A stretch of 56,856 nucleotides of DNA. It comes from CAZVAN01 sp964625245 (GTDB lineage Bacteria; Patescibacteriota; Saccharimonadia; Saccharimonadales; UBA10212). The stretch's first letter is position 1, and each line of letters begins with the position of its first letter. The translations under genes were made by a program, and so were the position numbers. A model generated the notes under the pieces. That model saw only the letters and a program-made list of their open reading frames with translations. It did not search any database and was not told the DNA's origin. Shown piece after piece: positions 50,524 to 56,856 of the stretch. The stretch is taken from NCBI GenBank assembly GCA_964625245.1, contig CAZVAN010000002.1:1-56856 (forward strand), written 5' to 3'.

Positions 50524-50553
50524 ATTTTAGCATAAGTAAAATTATTTGTCCAA
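50524..50553 (-). promoter_or_regulatory. Helicase gene promoter and long leader
   Basis: Minus-strand -35 TTGGAC (50553-50548), 18-base spacer, -10 TAAAAT (50529-50524). The mRNA would start about 105 bases before the ATG at 50412. An AAGGA ribosome site precedes the start, with a T-run between. The leader length suggests post-transcriptional control. Confidence 0.6.
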
Positions 50554-50659
50554 CTATGGTGGGGTTTTGTACCCCGGTTTCTGCTAGTTGAAAATTTTAC
50601 TACAAGAATTTCTATATTTTTATCTGTAAACCACATAAGCGTAATGGTGTAAAAAATAC

Positions 50660-50776
50660 TTGACAAGCTATGGCAATTGGAATATCATGAGAGTAACCAT
50701 CGTGAGGTGGCTAGGTCAAGTGCCTACTTGTAGGTAACTAACCGAGCAAAGAGGACTTCTTCGGAAGTCCTTTTTG
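50660..50776 (+). ncRNA. Candidate small RNA with its own promoter and terminator
   Basis: In the ~400-base gap between the helicase and metK genes, a near-consensus promoter (TTGACA 50660-50665, 17 bases, TATCAT 50683-50688) is followed about 60 bases later by a strong terminator (AGGACTTC/GAAGTCCT with TTCG loop and five T, 50752-50775). The RNA would be about 82 bases. It contains small pairs such as CAAGT/ACTTG and CCTAC/GTAGG. It matches no RNA family I recognise. The hairpin can also end metK transcription from the other side. The rest of the gap (about 50554-50659) holds a GGGGT/ACCCC hairpin and no gene. Confidence 0.65.
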
Positions 50777-50811
50777 CTTGCCGCCATATATTTTGCACTG
50801 ATACAGAGGTG

Positions 50812-51924
50812 TTATTTTGAAATTTGTTCCCAAGGCAGGCTGGACTTGCCGAAATGGCCGTAGGCCGAGGTCTGCGAGTAAATTGGACGGCGCAGGTTTA
50901 ACTTGTCAATAATGCCTTTAACGGACGTGTCTATTAACTTATCTTTAAAGTCCTCTAGCTCCTTCTCGCTGACTGTGGCCGTTCCGAATGTATCAATGGT
51001 TTGCATCAGAGGCAGCGGTTGCCCAATCACGTAGGCTAGGCCTACTTCGCACTTGCTGGCCAAGCCGGCAGCCACAATATTTTTGGCAATATAGCGGGCG
51101 GCGTAGGCACCGCTTCTGTCCACTTTGCTGGGGTCTTTGCCGGAAAATGCTCCGCCGCCAACGCGGGCATAACCGCCGTAGGTATCAACCACAATTTTGC
51201 GCCCCGTCAGCCCGGCGTCGCTCTCCGGACCAGGAATGTGCCAGAGTCCCGTACCATTTACTGTTATGGCCTTGGCCACCGGCAGTTTAAATTTGAATTT
51301 TTCAAATACCGGAGTAAATATGGTCTTTATAACGTCTTGCTTTACCTGCTCAGCGGAAGTTTGTTCATCGTGAGCCACGGCGGCTACCAGTTTCTCGACT
51401 GCTACCGGCTTACCGTCTTCGTAGCGCACGGTAACTTGGGCTTTGCCATCCGGGCGGAGCCACTTTAGCTGACCCTTATTCCGGGCTTCGTCAATCCGGG
51501 CGGCGATGGCGTGAGCCAGAGCAATAGGTAGTGGCATTAGCTCTGTGGTTTCATTGCAGGCAAAGCCAAACATCATGCCTTGGTCGCCGGCGCCATCGGC
51601 ATCAACGCCCATAGAAATTTCCGGCGATTGTTCATGAATATCATTGCTAAATGCCGATTCCTGGCTAAAGCCCCAAGCCGGGATGTTATAGCCCAGTTCT
51701 TCAACTTTACTTCGCACAATTGACTCATAATCCAGCTTGGCGGAAGTTTTTATTTCCCCGAACAGAGCAATCTGGTTAGCCCCGGCCACAGTTTCTAGGC
51801 CTGTACGGCTAAGCGGATCTTGCTTGAGCGCAGCATCCAGGATGGCGTCGGATATGGCGTCACAAATTTTATCCGGGTGGCCGGCACAAACACTCTCTGA
51901 GGTGAAGAACGTTATTTTGGGCAT
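50812..51924 (-). CDS. metK: S-adenosylmethionine synthetase
   Basis: Makes SAM from methionine and ATP. About 370 residues with ESVCAGHPDKICD, GAGDQGMMFGFACNET and GGGAFSGKDPSKVDRSGAYAARY. I start at MPKITFFTSE; the 15-codon-longer reading runs through the riboswitch terminator. AAAGGA lies seven bases before the ATG and inside the terminator stem, so both transcription and ribosome access can be controlled. Confidence 0.97.
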   Translation of the reverse strand: MPKITFFTSESVCAGHPDKICDAISDAILDAALKQDPLSRTGLETVAGANQIALFGEIKTSAKLDYESIVRSKVEELGYNIPAWGFSQESAFSNDIHEQSPEISMGVDADGAGDQGMMFGFACNETTELMPLPIALAHAIAARIDEARNKGQLKWLRPDGKAQVTVRYEDGKPVAVEKLVAAVAHDEQTSAEQVKQDVIKTIFTPVFEKFKFKLPVAKAITVNGTGLWHIPGPESDAGLTGRKIVVDTYGGYARVGGGAFSGKDPSKVDRSGAYAARYIAKNIVAAGLASKCEVGLAYVIGQPLPLMQTIDTFGTATVSEKELEDFKDKLIDTSVKGIIDKLNLRRPIYSQTSAYGHFGKSSLPWEQISK

Positions 51925-51953
51925 AAAAAAATCCTTTCTTAACAAGGAAAGGA
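51925..51953 (-). terminator. Riboswitch expression-platform terminator before metK
   Basis: On the minus strand TCCTTTC (51953-51947) pairs with GAAAGGA (51938-51932) around an 8-base loop and is followed by seven T, directly before the metK ATG. The 3' arm contains the ribosome site, so hairpin formation blocks both transcription and translation. Confidence 0.85.
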
Positions 51954-51967
51954 CTGCATTCTCACGC

Positions 51968-52066
51968 ATATCTTTCCCTTGCGGGCGAGACTTGGCACCT
52001 TGCTTATGTAATAGGTAGGTTGTCGGCAGCTTAACGGGCTCGATCCCTAGCTGCTCTCTTGATATT
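51968..52066 (-). promoter_or_regulatory. SAM-I (S-box) riboswitch
   Basis: Minus strand from 52066: P1 strand ATATC, AAGAGAG, GCCCG and a GCCGACAACC segment, AAGGTGCCAA, then GGGAAAGATAT, which closes P1 (GATAT/ATATC). These are the conserved core blocks of the SAM-I aptamer. It lies upstream of metK, so high SAM should shut off SAM synthesis. Confidence 0.9.
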
Positions 52067-52174
52067 TAAATTAAATTGTTAACGACGTTATTGTACCACG
52101 GCCCTTTTTCTCTAGTGCTTATTTTGAGTCTGCTTATGCTTGCAAAATGATTTTTTTGTAGTCAAGATTATTTA

Positions 52175-53047
52175 ATGCCTGAGATACAACGTCCAAGTGT
52201 AGGCGCGGGCCAACCGGAAACAAATTTGCCGGTAGACCTCTCTACTCTAGTTTTTGGTACTGCCCGCTATGGTGCCGCCAAAGTGGATGGTATCATCGTG
52301 CCAACCCCCGGTCCACATGATGACCAAGTACGTCTTATCCAGGAGGCAGTAAGCCTGGGGTATAACTTTTTTGATACGGCACAGGGCTACGGTGATTCCG
52401 AAGTGGTTGTTGGCCAGGCGCTGAGCGGACACTTGCGGGATGAGGTATTTATTGCCACCAAAGTCGGGATGCAACCTGATTCAGATATAGACACCTCAAT
52501 TGCAAAAAGCGTAGATCGGCTCGGCACCGAACCCGATGTACTTTATATACATAACCGCTGGGATGGGATTTTGGATGGCTCGATGGATGACTGCTTGGAA
52601 GCGGTGGACAATGCCATAGATGCCGGTCTGGCTGGTCATATCGGCATCAGTAATTTTAGATTAGATGAGCTTAATTACGCGCTCGGTTCCCTGCGCAACC
52701 CAGTTTTGTTTTATCAAGCCAAGGTTAACTTGCACGCCCCTCGACCCGATGCGGCTGAACTGTTTGAACTCTGCCAGGCAGAGAGAATTCAGTTTACAGC
52801 CTCCTCGACTCTGGACCGCGGCGGTGTATTTGAAGTTGATAATCCAGCACTTGTAGAAATGACTAGGCGCTACGATCTAACACTAGCCCAGCTAGCAATC
52901 CTGGGAGTCAGTTCGCTTGGCATTCTGCCAGTGGTCCAGACGCATAATTTAGAGCATATGGCCGAAAATATGCGTAGCCTAAACACCGAACTAGACAAAC
53001 AAGATGAGCAATACCTAGCCGATATTCTTCTAAGCAGAACCAGCTAG
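52175..53047 (+). CDS. Aldo/keto reductase
   Basis: 290 residues, NADPH-dependent TIM barrel. FFDTAQGYGDSE carries the catalytic Asp and Tyr, VFIATKVG the Lys; the position of the catalytic His (LYIHNRWDG) fits. GHIGISNF and a C-terminal TLAQLAILGVSS nucleotide-binding part follow. Substrate cannot be told. First gene after the metK riboswitch region, same strand as the following six genes. Confidence 0.9.
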   Translation: MPEIQRPSVGAGQPETNLPVDLSTLVFGTARYGAAKVDGIIVPTPGPHDDQVRLIQEAVSLGYNFFDTAQGYGDSEVVVGQALSGHLRDEVFIATKVGMQPDSDIDTSIAKSVDRLGTEPDVLYIHNRWDGILDGSMDDCLEAVDNAIDAGLAGHIGISNFRLDELNYALGSLRNPVLFYQAKVNLHAPRPDAAELFELCQAERIQFTASSTLDRGGVFEVDNPALVEMTRRYDLTLAQLAILGVSSLGILPVVQTHNLEHMAENMRSLNTELDKQDEQYLADILLSRTS

Positions 53048-53120
53048 ACCAAAATTACCGCTCGCTTATTTTGAGTCTGCTTATGCTTGCAAAAAACTGG
53101 CTCTGATTCAGAATATAATA

Positions 53121-53651
53121 ATGCCTAAACCAGAATTTACTATTGAAAGATTGACCGCTTACTCCCCGGCTGATGCCGCAGAACTGGGAATATTACTGCA
53201 CTATGAAAGTCCAAGCCGCCCATCATCACCACTACCGGAGCGAGTAATGCGTGATGCCGTAGACGATCCGGACGACAGAACTATAATTGTGGCCCGTGAG
53301 GCTCTCAGCTACCGGATTGTAGGTTCGGAGAGTCTCAACCTCATAAAAAGTCCTGACGTGGGCGAGGCCGGAATTGGCCGAATTGCGTGGCTTGGTTTTG
53401 TGTGCACCCATCCGTCATACAGGAATCGGGGCATTTATAGCAGGGTTTGGCGGGCCGGTCTTGAATGGTGTGCTGAGCGCGAAGCCGCAACCCTAGATTT
53501 TACTTCAAACCCCAACGCCCCCGATGGCCTTCGGGATGATGCAATTGGTTTTTATGAATCCCACGGCGCAGTCCGGCTTAACACCAATCCCTACAAGCTT
53601 AAAATTAAAGAGGCTCTGGAAGCCGAGCGCCAAGCAGATTCGTCGACCTAA
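53121..53651 (+). CDS. GNAT-family N-acetyltransferase
   Basis: 176 residues. The acetyl-CoA site is visible as IAWLGFVCTHPSYRNRGIYSRVWRAG (V..(H)P.YRN.GI), followed by LDFTSNP and a GFYESHGAV end. Substrate unknown. A TATAAT box is directly before this ATG, so transcription from it would begin inside the gene; either a more upstream promoter is used or the true start is further in. Confidence 0.85.
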   Translation: MPKPEFTIERLTAYSPADAAELGILLHYESPSRPSSPLPERVMRDAVDDPDDRTIIVAREALSYRIVGSESLNLIKSPDVGEAGIGRIAWLGFVCTHPSYRNRGIYSRVWRAGLEWCAEREAATLDFTSNPNAPDGLRDDAIGFYESHGAVRLNTNPYKLKIKEALEAERQADSST

Positions 53652-53684
53652 CTGCCCGCATATTTTGAGGGTATAATTTAACGG

Positions 53685-54203
53685 ATGAAATATGTAGCAC
53701 TTCTGCGCGGCATCGGCCCTGGCAACCCCAACATGCACGGCTCTAAGCTGAAGAGTGTTCTTGAAGATTTGGGATTCAGTAATGTAGCGCCTGTTATCTC
53801 TAGCGGTAATGTAGTTTTTGAATCCGACTCGAAAGATATCGCCAAATTAGAAGATGTTATTCAGCAGTCATGGCCTAAAAAACTAGGCTTCAACAGTGCC
53901 ACGATTGTGCGCAGCCGCGAGCAGCTGCAAGCCCTGGTAGATAAAAACCCCTACGGAAGTGCCGACCACAACAGGCAATCTTATTTGCTGGTAACTTTCT
54001 TTAAGCATCCGCCCGACCGTGCCATAACCAGCCAACCCAACTTCTATACAGGCACCGGCGTTAATGCCCTATGCAGCACCATTGATACCACTGCGTCCAA
54101 GACACCCGATTTTATGTCCAAACTGGAAAGGCAATTCGGCAAAGATATTACTTCGCGTACATGGCTGACAATTCAGCGAATCCTCGCCAAGATGGAGCGG
54201 TAA
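53685..54203 (+). CDS. DUF1697 family protein
   Basis: 172 residues matching DUF1697: MKYVALLRGIGPGNPNMHGSKL, LGFSNVAPVISSGNVVFESD, and C-terminal TWLTIQRILAKM. The function of the family is unknown; it is widespread as an accessory gene. A TATAAT box ends seven bases before the ATG, so the mRNA is leaderless. The intergenic motif overlaps the promoter here. Confidence 0.9.
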   Translation: MKYVALLRGIGPGNPNMHGSKLKSVLEDLGFSNVAPVISSGNVVFESDSKDIAKLEDVIQQSWPKKLGFNSATIVRSREQLQALVDKNPYGSADHNRQSYLLVTFFKHPPDRAITSQPNFYTGTGVNALCSTIDTTASKTPDFMSKLERQFGKDITSRTWLTIQRILAKMER

Positions 54204-54366
54204 CCGCCCGCTTATTTTGAACGGGGGCTAAAGGTGTTAAAATTAGCTTAACGCGGCAAGTCACTTAGAAATGCTATGCGCCTTCCGTTTTGGCGAACAA
54301 TCGTAGCAGCGACACGAAAAGCCGCAACTAAGCGGATCTTTAACAAATTTAAAGAAAGGATTCGTT

Positions 54367-54537
54367 ATGGCAAAGGATGTTAATCCGGAGCATGCCAAAT
54401 ACTACGAAGACCACATGAAGCACTGGCGTTCATGGGGTTCGTGGTTTAGTTGGGGATCACCAGTCGGACTGGGACTGTTCTTTATTGCAGTCTGTTTTTC
54501 GATTTGGCTGCTGGGCAAAACCTTCAACTGGGGTTAA
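54367..54537 (+). CDS. Small Trp-rich single-pass membrane protein, 56 residues
   Basis: Starts MAKDVNPEHAKYYEDHMKHW, then a Trp/Ser/Gly-rich turn (RSWGSWFSWGS) and one membrane helix (about 32-50) ending FNWG. AAAGGA lies six bases before the ATG, so unlike its neighbours it has a real leader of up to ~110 bases, and a clear terminator follows. Not a family I know. The isolated unit with strong signals suggests high expression. Confidence 0.7.
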   Translation: MAKDVNPEHAKYYEDHMKHWRSWGSWFSWGSPVGLGLFFIAVCFSIWLLGKTFNWG

Positions 54538-54550
54538 TCCCAAGCAAAAG

Positions 54551-54586
54551 CAGCGCGGCTGGCAAGAACCAACGCGCTGTTTTTAT
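54551..54586 (+). terminator. Intrinsic terminator after the 56-residue gene
   Basis: Stem CAGCGCG (54551-54557) with CGCGCTG (54573-54579), a 15-base loop and a TTTTTA tail. Confidence 0.85.
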
Positions 54587-54648
54587 TCCTCGCTTATTTT
54601 GAGCGGCGTAGACTATAAATAAGTCTAATTTATGTTATAGTATGCTCC

Positions 54649-55338
54649 ATGTCAGAAAGCCGTTTTTCCGGTAGCTCTCGCTCGCCACTTAGCACTGCTC
54701 AGACGGCGGAGAGTTTAAGGATGCAATTGGCTTTAGAGGAATTTGGGCAGACACTCCCCCGTAACGTTCTGCAGTCTGCACCTCGGACCCCAGAATACAA
54801 ACAAAGAAGTCCTAGAACTTGTTTTTACGCCTCCTTAATAGCGGCACGCCTGTCGCTCGGATCCAGGATGCTGCCGTCTGAGGGACATATCGCCGCACAG
54901 GCCAATCGCGCCGGGCTGCTGGGTGAACATGGTGCCGAAACTTTTTCCGAACACCGCGATGACCAAGCTGCCTTTGTAGACAAGGTATTGGGGCTACAAA
55001 TACGTTTTATAGACCAGAAATATGATGATGAGCGCATAGATGCCCTAACCCGAGGGTTAAGAGATGAGGGCAAACCTGTGCTATTTGGTACTTATCGACA
55101 TTGGGTTGTGTTGGATGGTTTTAAACGTACCCGAAAAGCAGGATGGATAGGAATGAATCCGGCCAGCGGCCGCAGGTTGGAAGATACCGGCGAAGAATTA
55201 TACCCGCCATATATCGCCAGCAGATTGGTTGCGTCTGGTATGCCGCTGGTAGTAATAGAGAATTCTCATGAGCCAGCGGCCCGATTCCGCCCTGCACACC
55301 ACAGCACTGCCCGCTCTATCCCCGCAGTCCAAACCTAA
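54649..55338 (+). CDS. Papain-like (peptidase C39-type) protein
   Basis: 229 residues. SPRTCFYASLIAARL supplies a possible catalytic Cys, GKPVLFGTYRHWVVLDGF a His and GMNPASG an Asn, the order and surroundings seen in C39-like cysteine proteases. N-terminal 40 residues and C-terminal 25 look disordered. There is no signal peptide and no ABC exporter domain. A TATAGT box ends seven bases before the ATG. Protease activity is inferred; it may be a processing enzyme or an effector. Confidence 0.6.
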   Translation: MSESRFSGSSRSPLSTAQTAESLRMQLALEEFGQTLPRNVLQSAPRTPEYKQRSPRTCFYASLIAARLSLGSRMLPSEGHIAAQANRAGLLGEHGAETFSEHRDDQAAFVDKVLGLQIRFIDQKYDDERIDALTRGLRDEGKPVLFGTYRHWVVLDGFKRTRKAGWIGMNPASGRRLEDTGEELYPPYIASRLVASGMPLVVIENSHEPAARFRPAHHSTARSIPAVQT

Positions 55339-55403
55339 CCATCCGTTTATTTTGAGCGTAGCGTAGTATTGTATTTATAGCATAAATGTTGTATGATATG
55401 TCA

Positions 55404-56108
55404 ATGGAATTATCTGGAAGCGAAGGTTTGCCAAATCCAGTTTTTAGTCAATCAATGGCCGAGCGTCTGGACAAAGAGACGTCATTTGAGTCTGTCGGAA
55501 AAAGCCAGCAAGACCGACAGGAAGAAATCAGGCATGCCAGGGAATTTAGACGAAGCTTGATTCAAGACGCGCTGGCTCAAATCGCTGTGCTGAAAGAATG
55601 GCCCGTCGAATACTTAGACTCTGAGAGAGACAAATTTTATACCACGGAACGCCGGCGACAAAATTATGTAGAAAAATACGAGGCAAGGGATCAGTTAGAA
55701 GTCGAAGAACTGCTGTCAGGCCTCGATTTAGATAACACTGAGCACTTTTATCAATTAATGGAGAAGTTGAGGCAGGTCTATACGGATTTAAAGATGCGTC
55801 TGATGATAGTTGAAATGGAAACTAGGCGGTTGGTCTTCAAGCTTTATGGTCAGTCTACCCACACTAAAGAGACACGAGAAGAGCGCATCGTTAGATTGCT
55901 TAACAACGAAGAGGGAGAGGTAGATATAGCCGATGTTGTGCTTGCAGAAATTGATGGAATGCGCGAAGAAGGTAAAGACGAAGTTAGCATTTTTCGTGCC
56001 CTGATGCGCAAGTACCATCCCGATGTATCCGAAATAGAAAAGGCCAAAGAAATAACTCGACTTATAATCTCCCTCTACGACAGTAGGTTAAAACACTTCG
56101 TCATTTAA
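55404..56108 (+). CDS. Helical protein with C-terminal J-domain-like HPD motif
   Basis: About 234 residues, almost all helical and highly charged. Near the end, FRALMRKYHPDV followed by EKAKEITRLIISLYDSRL matches helices II-III and the HPD loop of J domains that stimulate DnaK. The J-like part is C-terminal and truncated, so it may be a co-chaperone adaptor or a mimic. I use the third ATG, six bases after a TATGAT box; the ATG at 55386 lies before it. Confidence 0.6.
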   Translation: MELSGSEGLPNPVFSQSMAERLDKETSFESVGKSQQDRQEEIRHAREFRRSLIQDALAQIAVLKEWPVEYLDSERDKFYTTERRRQNYVEKYEARDQLEVEELLSGLDLDNTEHFYQLMEKLRQVYTDLKMRLMIVEMETRRLVFKLYGQSTHTKETREERIVRLLNNEEGEVDIADVVLAEIDGMREEGKDEVSIFRALMRKYHPDVSEIEKAKEITRLIISLYDSRLKHFVI

Positions 56109-56214
56109 ATACTTAACGAGTTAGGTATTCCCTGCCCGCTTATTTTGAGCGTGCTTATGCTTGCAATGCAAGCTCTTCAGGAGTAGTTTTACTTCTTAGC
56201 AAGAGATTGAAATT

Positions 56215-56808
56215 ATGGACTTTGGTGAAAAAGGTGAACTTATATTTGAAGATGAACTCGAGGCCAGAGTTGCGGTTGAGTTATTGAATGGAGCTGGCCG
56301 GTCCGATTTAGTTGACCATGTGAGACCGCCGCTAAACAATCCAGGTATTGGCTACTTTGAGTTTTCCAGAAGAATGCGAGATCTTAGGCATGGACAAGTC
56401 GAAGAAGGCGTACATAGAGTTGAGGAACCCGACGCATTAATCGAGATAGTTAAGACCCTAGTCAAAACGTCTAATATGCACTACACCTTTAGGACGAATC
56501 GGGCCGGTACCAGACGGGACTTTATGGGTGCCAAACTTCGAGAGCTACATAAAAAAAACGAGGATAGGCAGGCCGAGTCAAAAATAGCATCAACCGATAG
56601 GCGTATGACTAAAGTCGAGTTGGGCGACGCGATGATCCTTGGTTATATGACCGCAGAGGAGGCGGATTCAATCGCTAAAAGAAGAGCCTTTGTCGAACAA
56701 TATTTGGCCGAACGTGGCTGGGATGCCACCAACCTAACAATTGAGCAACTTATCGAAGTAAGGTCGCAGCCAGGCTGGAAGTTATCTGACGAAGCGTCAC
56801 CAAGCTAA
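56215..56808 (+). CDS. Hypothetical protein
   Basis: 197 residues, charged and mostly helical, no membrane segment and no family recognised. N-terminal part (FEDELEARVAVELLNGAG) is acidic; the middle carries KTLVKTSNMHYTFRTNRAG; a helical region with ERGWDATNLTIEQLI ends the protein. Possible promoter TTGCAA-17-TAGTTT lies in the preceding intergenic motif. It ends 48 bases before the window edge. Confidence 0.65.
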   Translation: MDFGEKGELIFEDELEARVAVELLNGAGRSDLVDHVRPPLNNPGIGYFEFSRRMRDLRHGQVEEGVHRVEEPDALIEIVKTLVKTSNMHYTFRTNRAGTRRDFMGAKLRELHKKNEDRQAESKIASTDRRMTKVELGDAMILGYMTAEEADSIAKRRAFVEQYLAERGWDATNLTIEQLIEVRSQPGWKLSDEASPS

Positions 56809-56856
56809 GAATTTCAGATTGTGCAGAAAGTTAAGACCTAACCGCCCGCCCCACAC

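Larger units (their letters stand above)
52117..56856 (+). repeat. Recurrent intergenic motif, seven copies plus a partial at the edge
   Basis: Near 52117, 53063, 53655, 54205, 54591, 55342 and 56134 a motif with consensus ACCGCCCGCTTATTTTGAGCG follows a stop codon or terminator by 0 to about 70 bases. The first five bases and the last two vary. Copies 1, 2 and 7 continue with TGCTTATGCTTGCAA. The window ends in what looks like an eighth copy (ACCGCCCGCC). All copies have the same orientation as the genes and I found none in the first 52 kb. Role unknown: promoter element, mRNA 3' signal or recombination site. Confidence 0.65.

Noticed and set aside
50687..50738. Possible 16-codon leader peptide in the small RNA
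   Set aside because: Its ATG lies inside the -10 box, upstream of the predicted transcription start.
51925..51969. Longer metK reading starting in the leader
   Set aside because: It would translate the riboswitch terminator and adds residues not seen in MetK; the AAAGGA site and conserved MPKITFFTSE start argue for 51924.
54204..54606. Intergenic motif as a simple -35 box (TTGAGC)
   Set aside because: Although TTGAGC is a good -35 at the gap promoter, the distance from the motif to the -10 boxes in the array varies from about 2 to over 25 bases.
1..56856. rRNA, tRNA, CRISPR arrays, transposases, phage or integrase genes
   Set aside because: Looked for by eye through T-loop-like sequences, regular direct repeats and typical protein motifs on both strands; none found. 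A tRNA or Rfam scan could still reveal a missed one.

Overview
The window looks like a chromosomal piece of a Patescibacteria (CPR) genome, most likely Candidatus Saccharibacteria (TM7) or a close relative. This is inferred from gene content and compactness, not from a marker search. The genes are short and tightly packed, often overlapping by 1-4 bases. They cover information processing (nusA, rnhB, rplS, dnaE, uvrB, gatCAB, pheST, metK), a sugar-phosphate operon and type IV pilus parts, with no amino-acid, lipid or cofactor biosynthesis. TGA acts as a stop (for example at the rnhB and transketolase-N ends), which argues against the code-25 CPR lineages. I found no rRNA, tRNA, CRISPR array, transposase or phage gene.

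Layout: 1-0.2 kb is a CIRCE-controlled promoter pointing off the left edge, with a structured leader. 0.2-7.5 kb holds nusA, yraN-rnhB, rplS, pilB, a SpoU methylase and a CAP-domain protein. 7.6-18.5 kb, all minus strand, holds dnaE, galU, gatB-HEPN-like-gatA-gatC and uvrB. 18.5-20.5 kb holds two paralogous pilin-like genes and a LOG-family gene. 20.5-29.3 kb is a long minus-strand carbon operon: gap, rpiB, rpe, split transketolase with a tiny membrane protein between the halves, an HD hydrolase, fba, a PfkB kinase and an unknown gene. 29.3-36.2 kb holds Nudix, ppa, trxB, a glutaredoxin, FKBP and pheS-MazG-pheT. 36.2-43.1 kb is mixed: GH63-like glucosidase, wHTH-Nudix, rmuC, L,D-transpeptidase, ZIP transporter with divergent Fur regulator, and an MFS exporter.

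43.2-48.8 kb is a compact redox island: NDH-2, an NqrB/RnfD-like membrane domain fused to a ferredoxin-reductase domain, ApbE flavin transferase, a membrane-anchored FMN-binding protein and a b6-type diheme cytochrome b with a large extra domain. Together these could pass electrons from NADH through covalent flavins and haems across or along the membrane. It recalls flavin-based extracellular electron transfer, but no terminal acceptor is visible.

48.8-52.1 kb holds a lone receiver domain, a DEAD-box helicase, a candidate small RNA and metK behind a SAM-I riboswitch. 52.1-56.9 kb is a run of same-strand accessory genes (aldo/keto reductase, GNAT, DUF1697, small membrane protein, C39-like protease, J-domain-like protein, unknown), each separated by a copy of the same short motif.

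Two global signals stand out. Many first genes appear leaderless, with a -10 box only 6-10 bases before the start codon, while internal operon genes carry Shine-Dalgarno sites. A structured three-way-junction element also recurs at three distant places.
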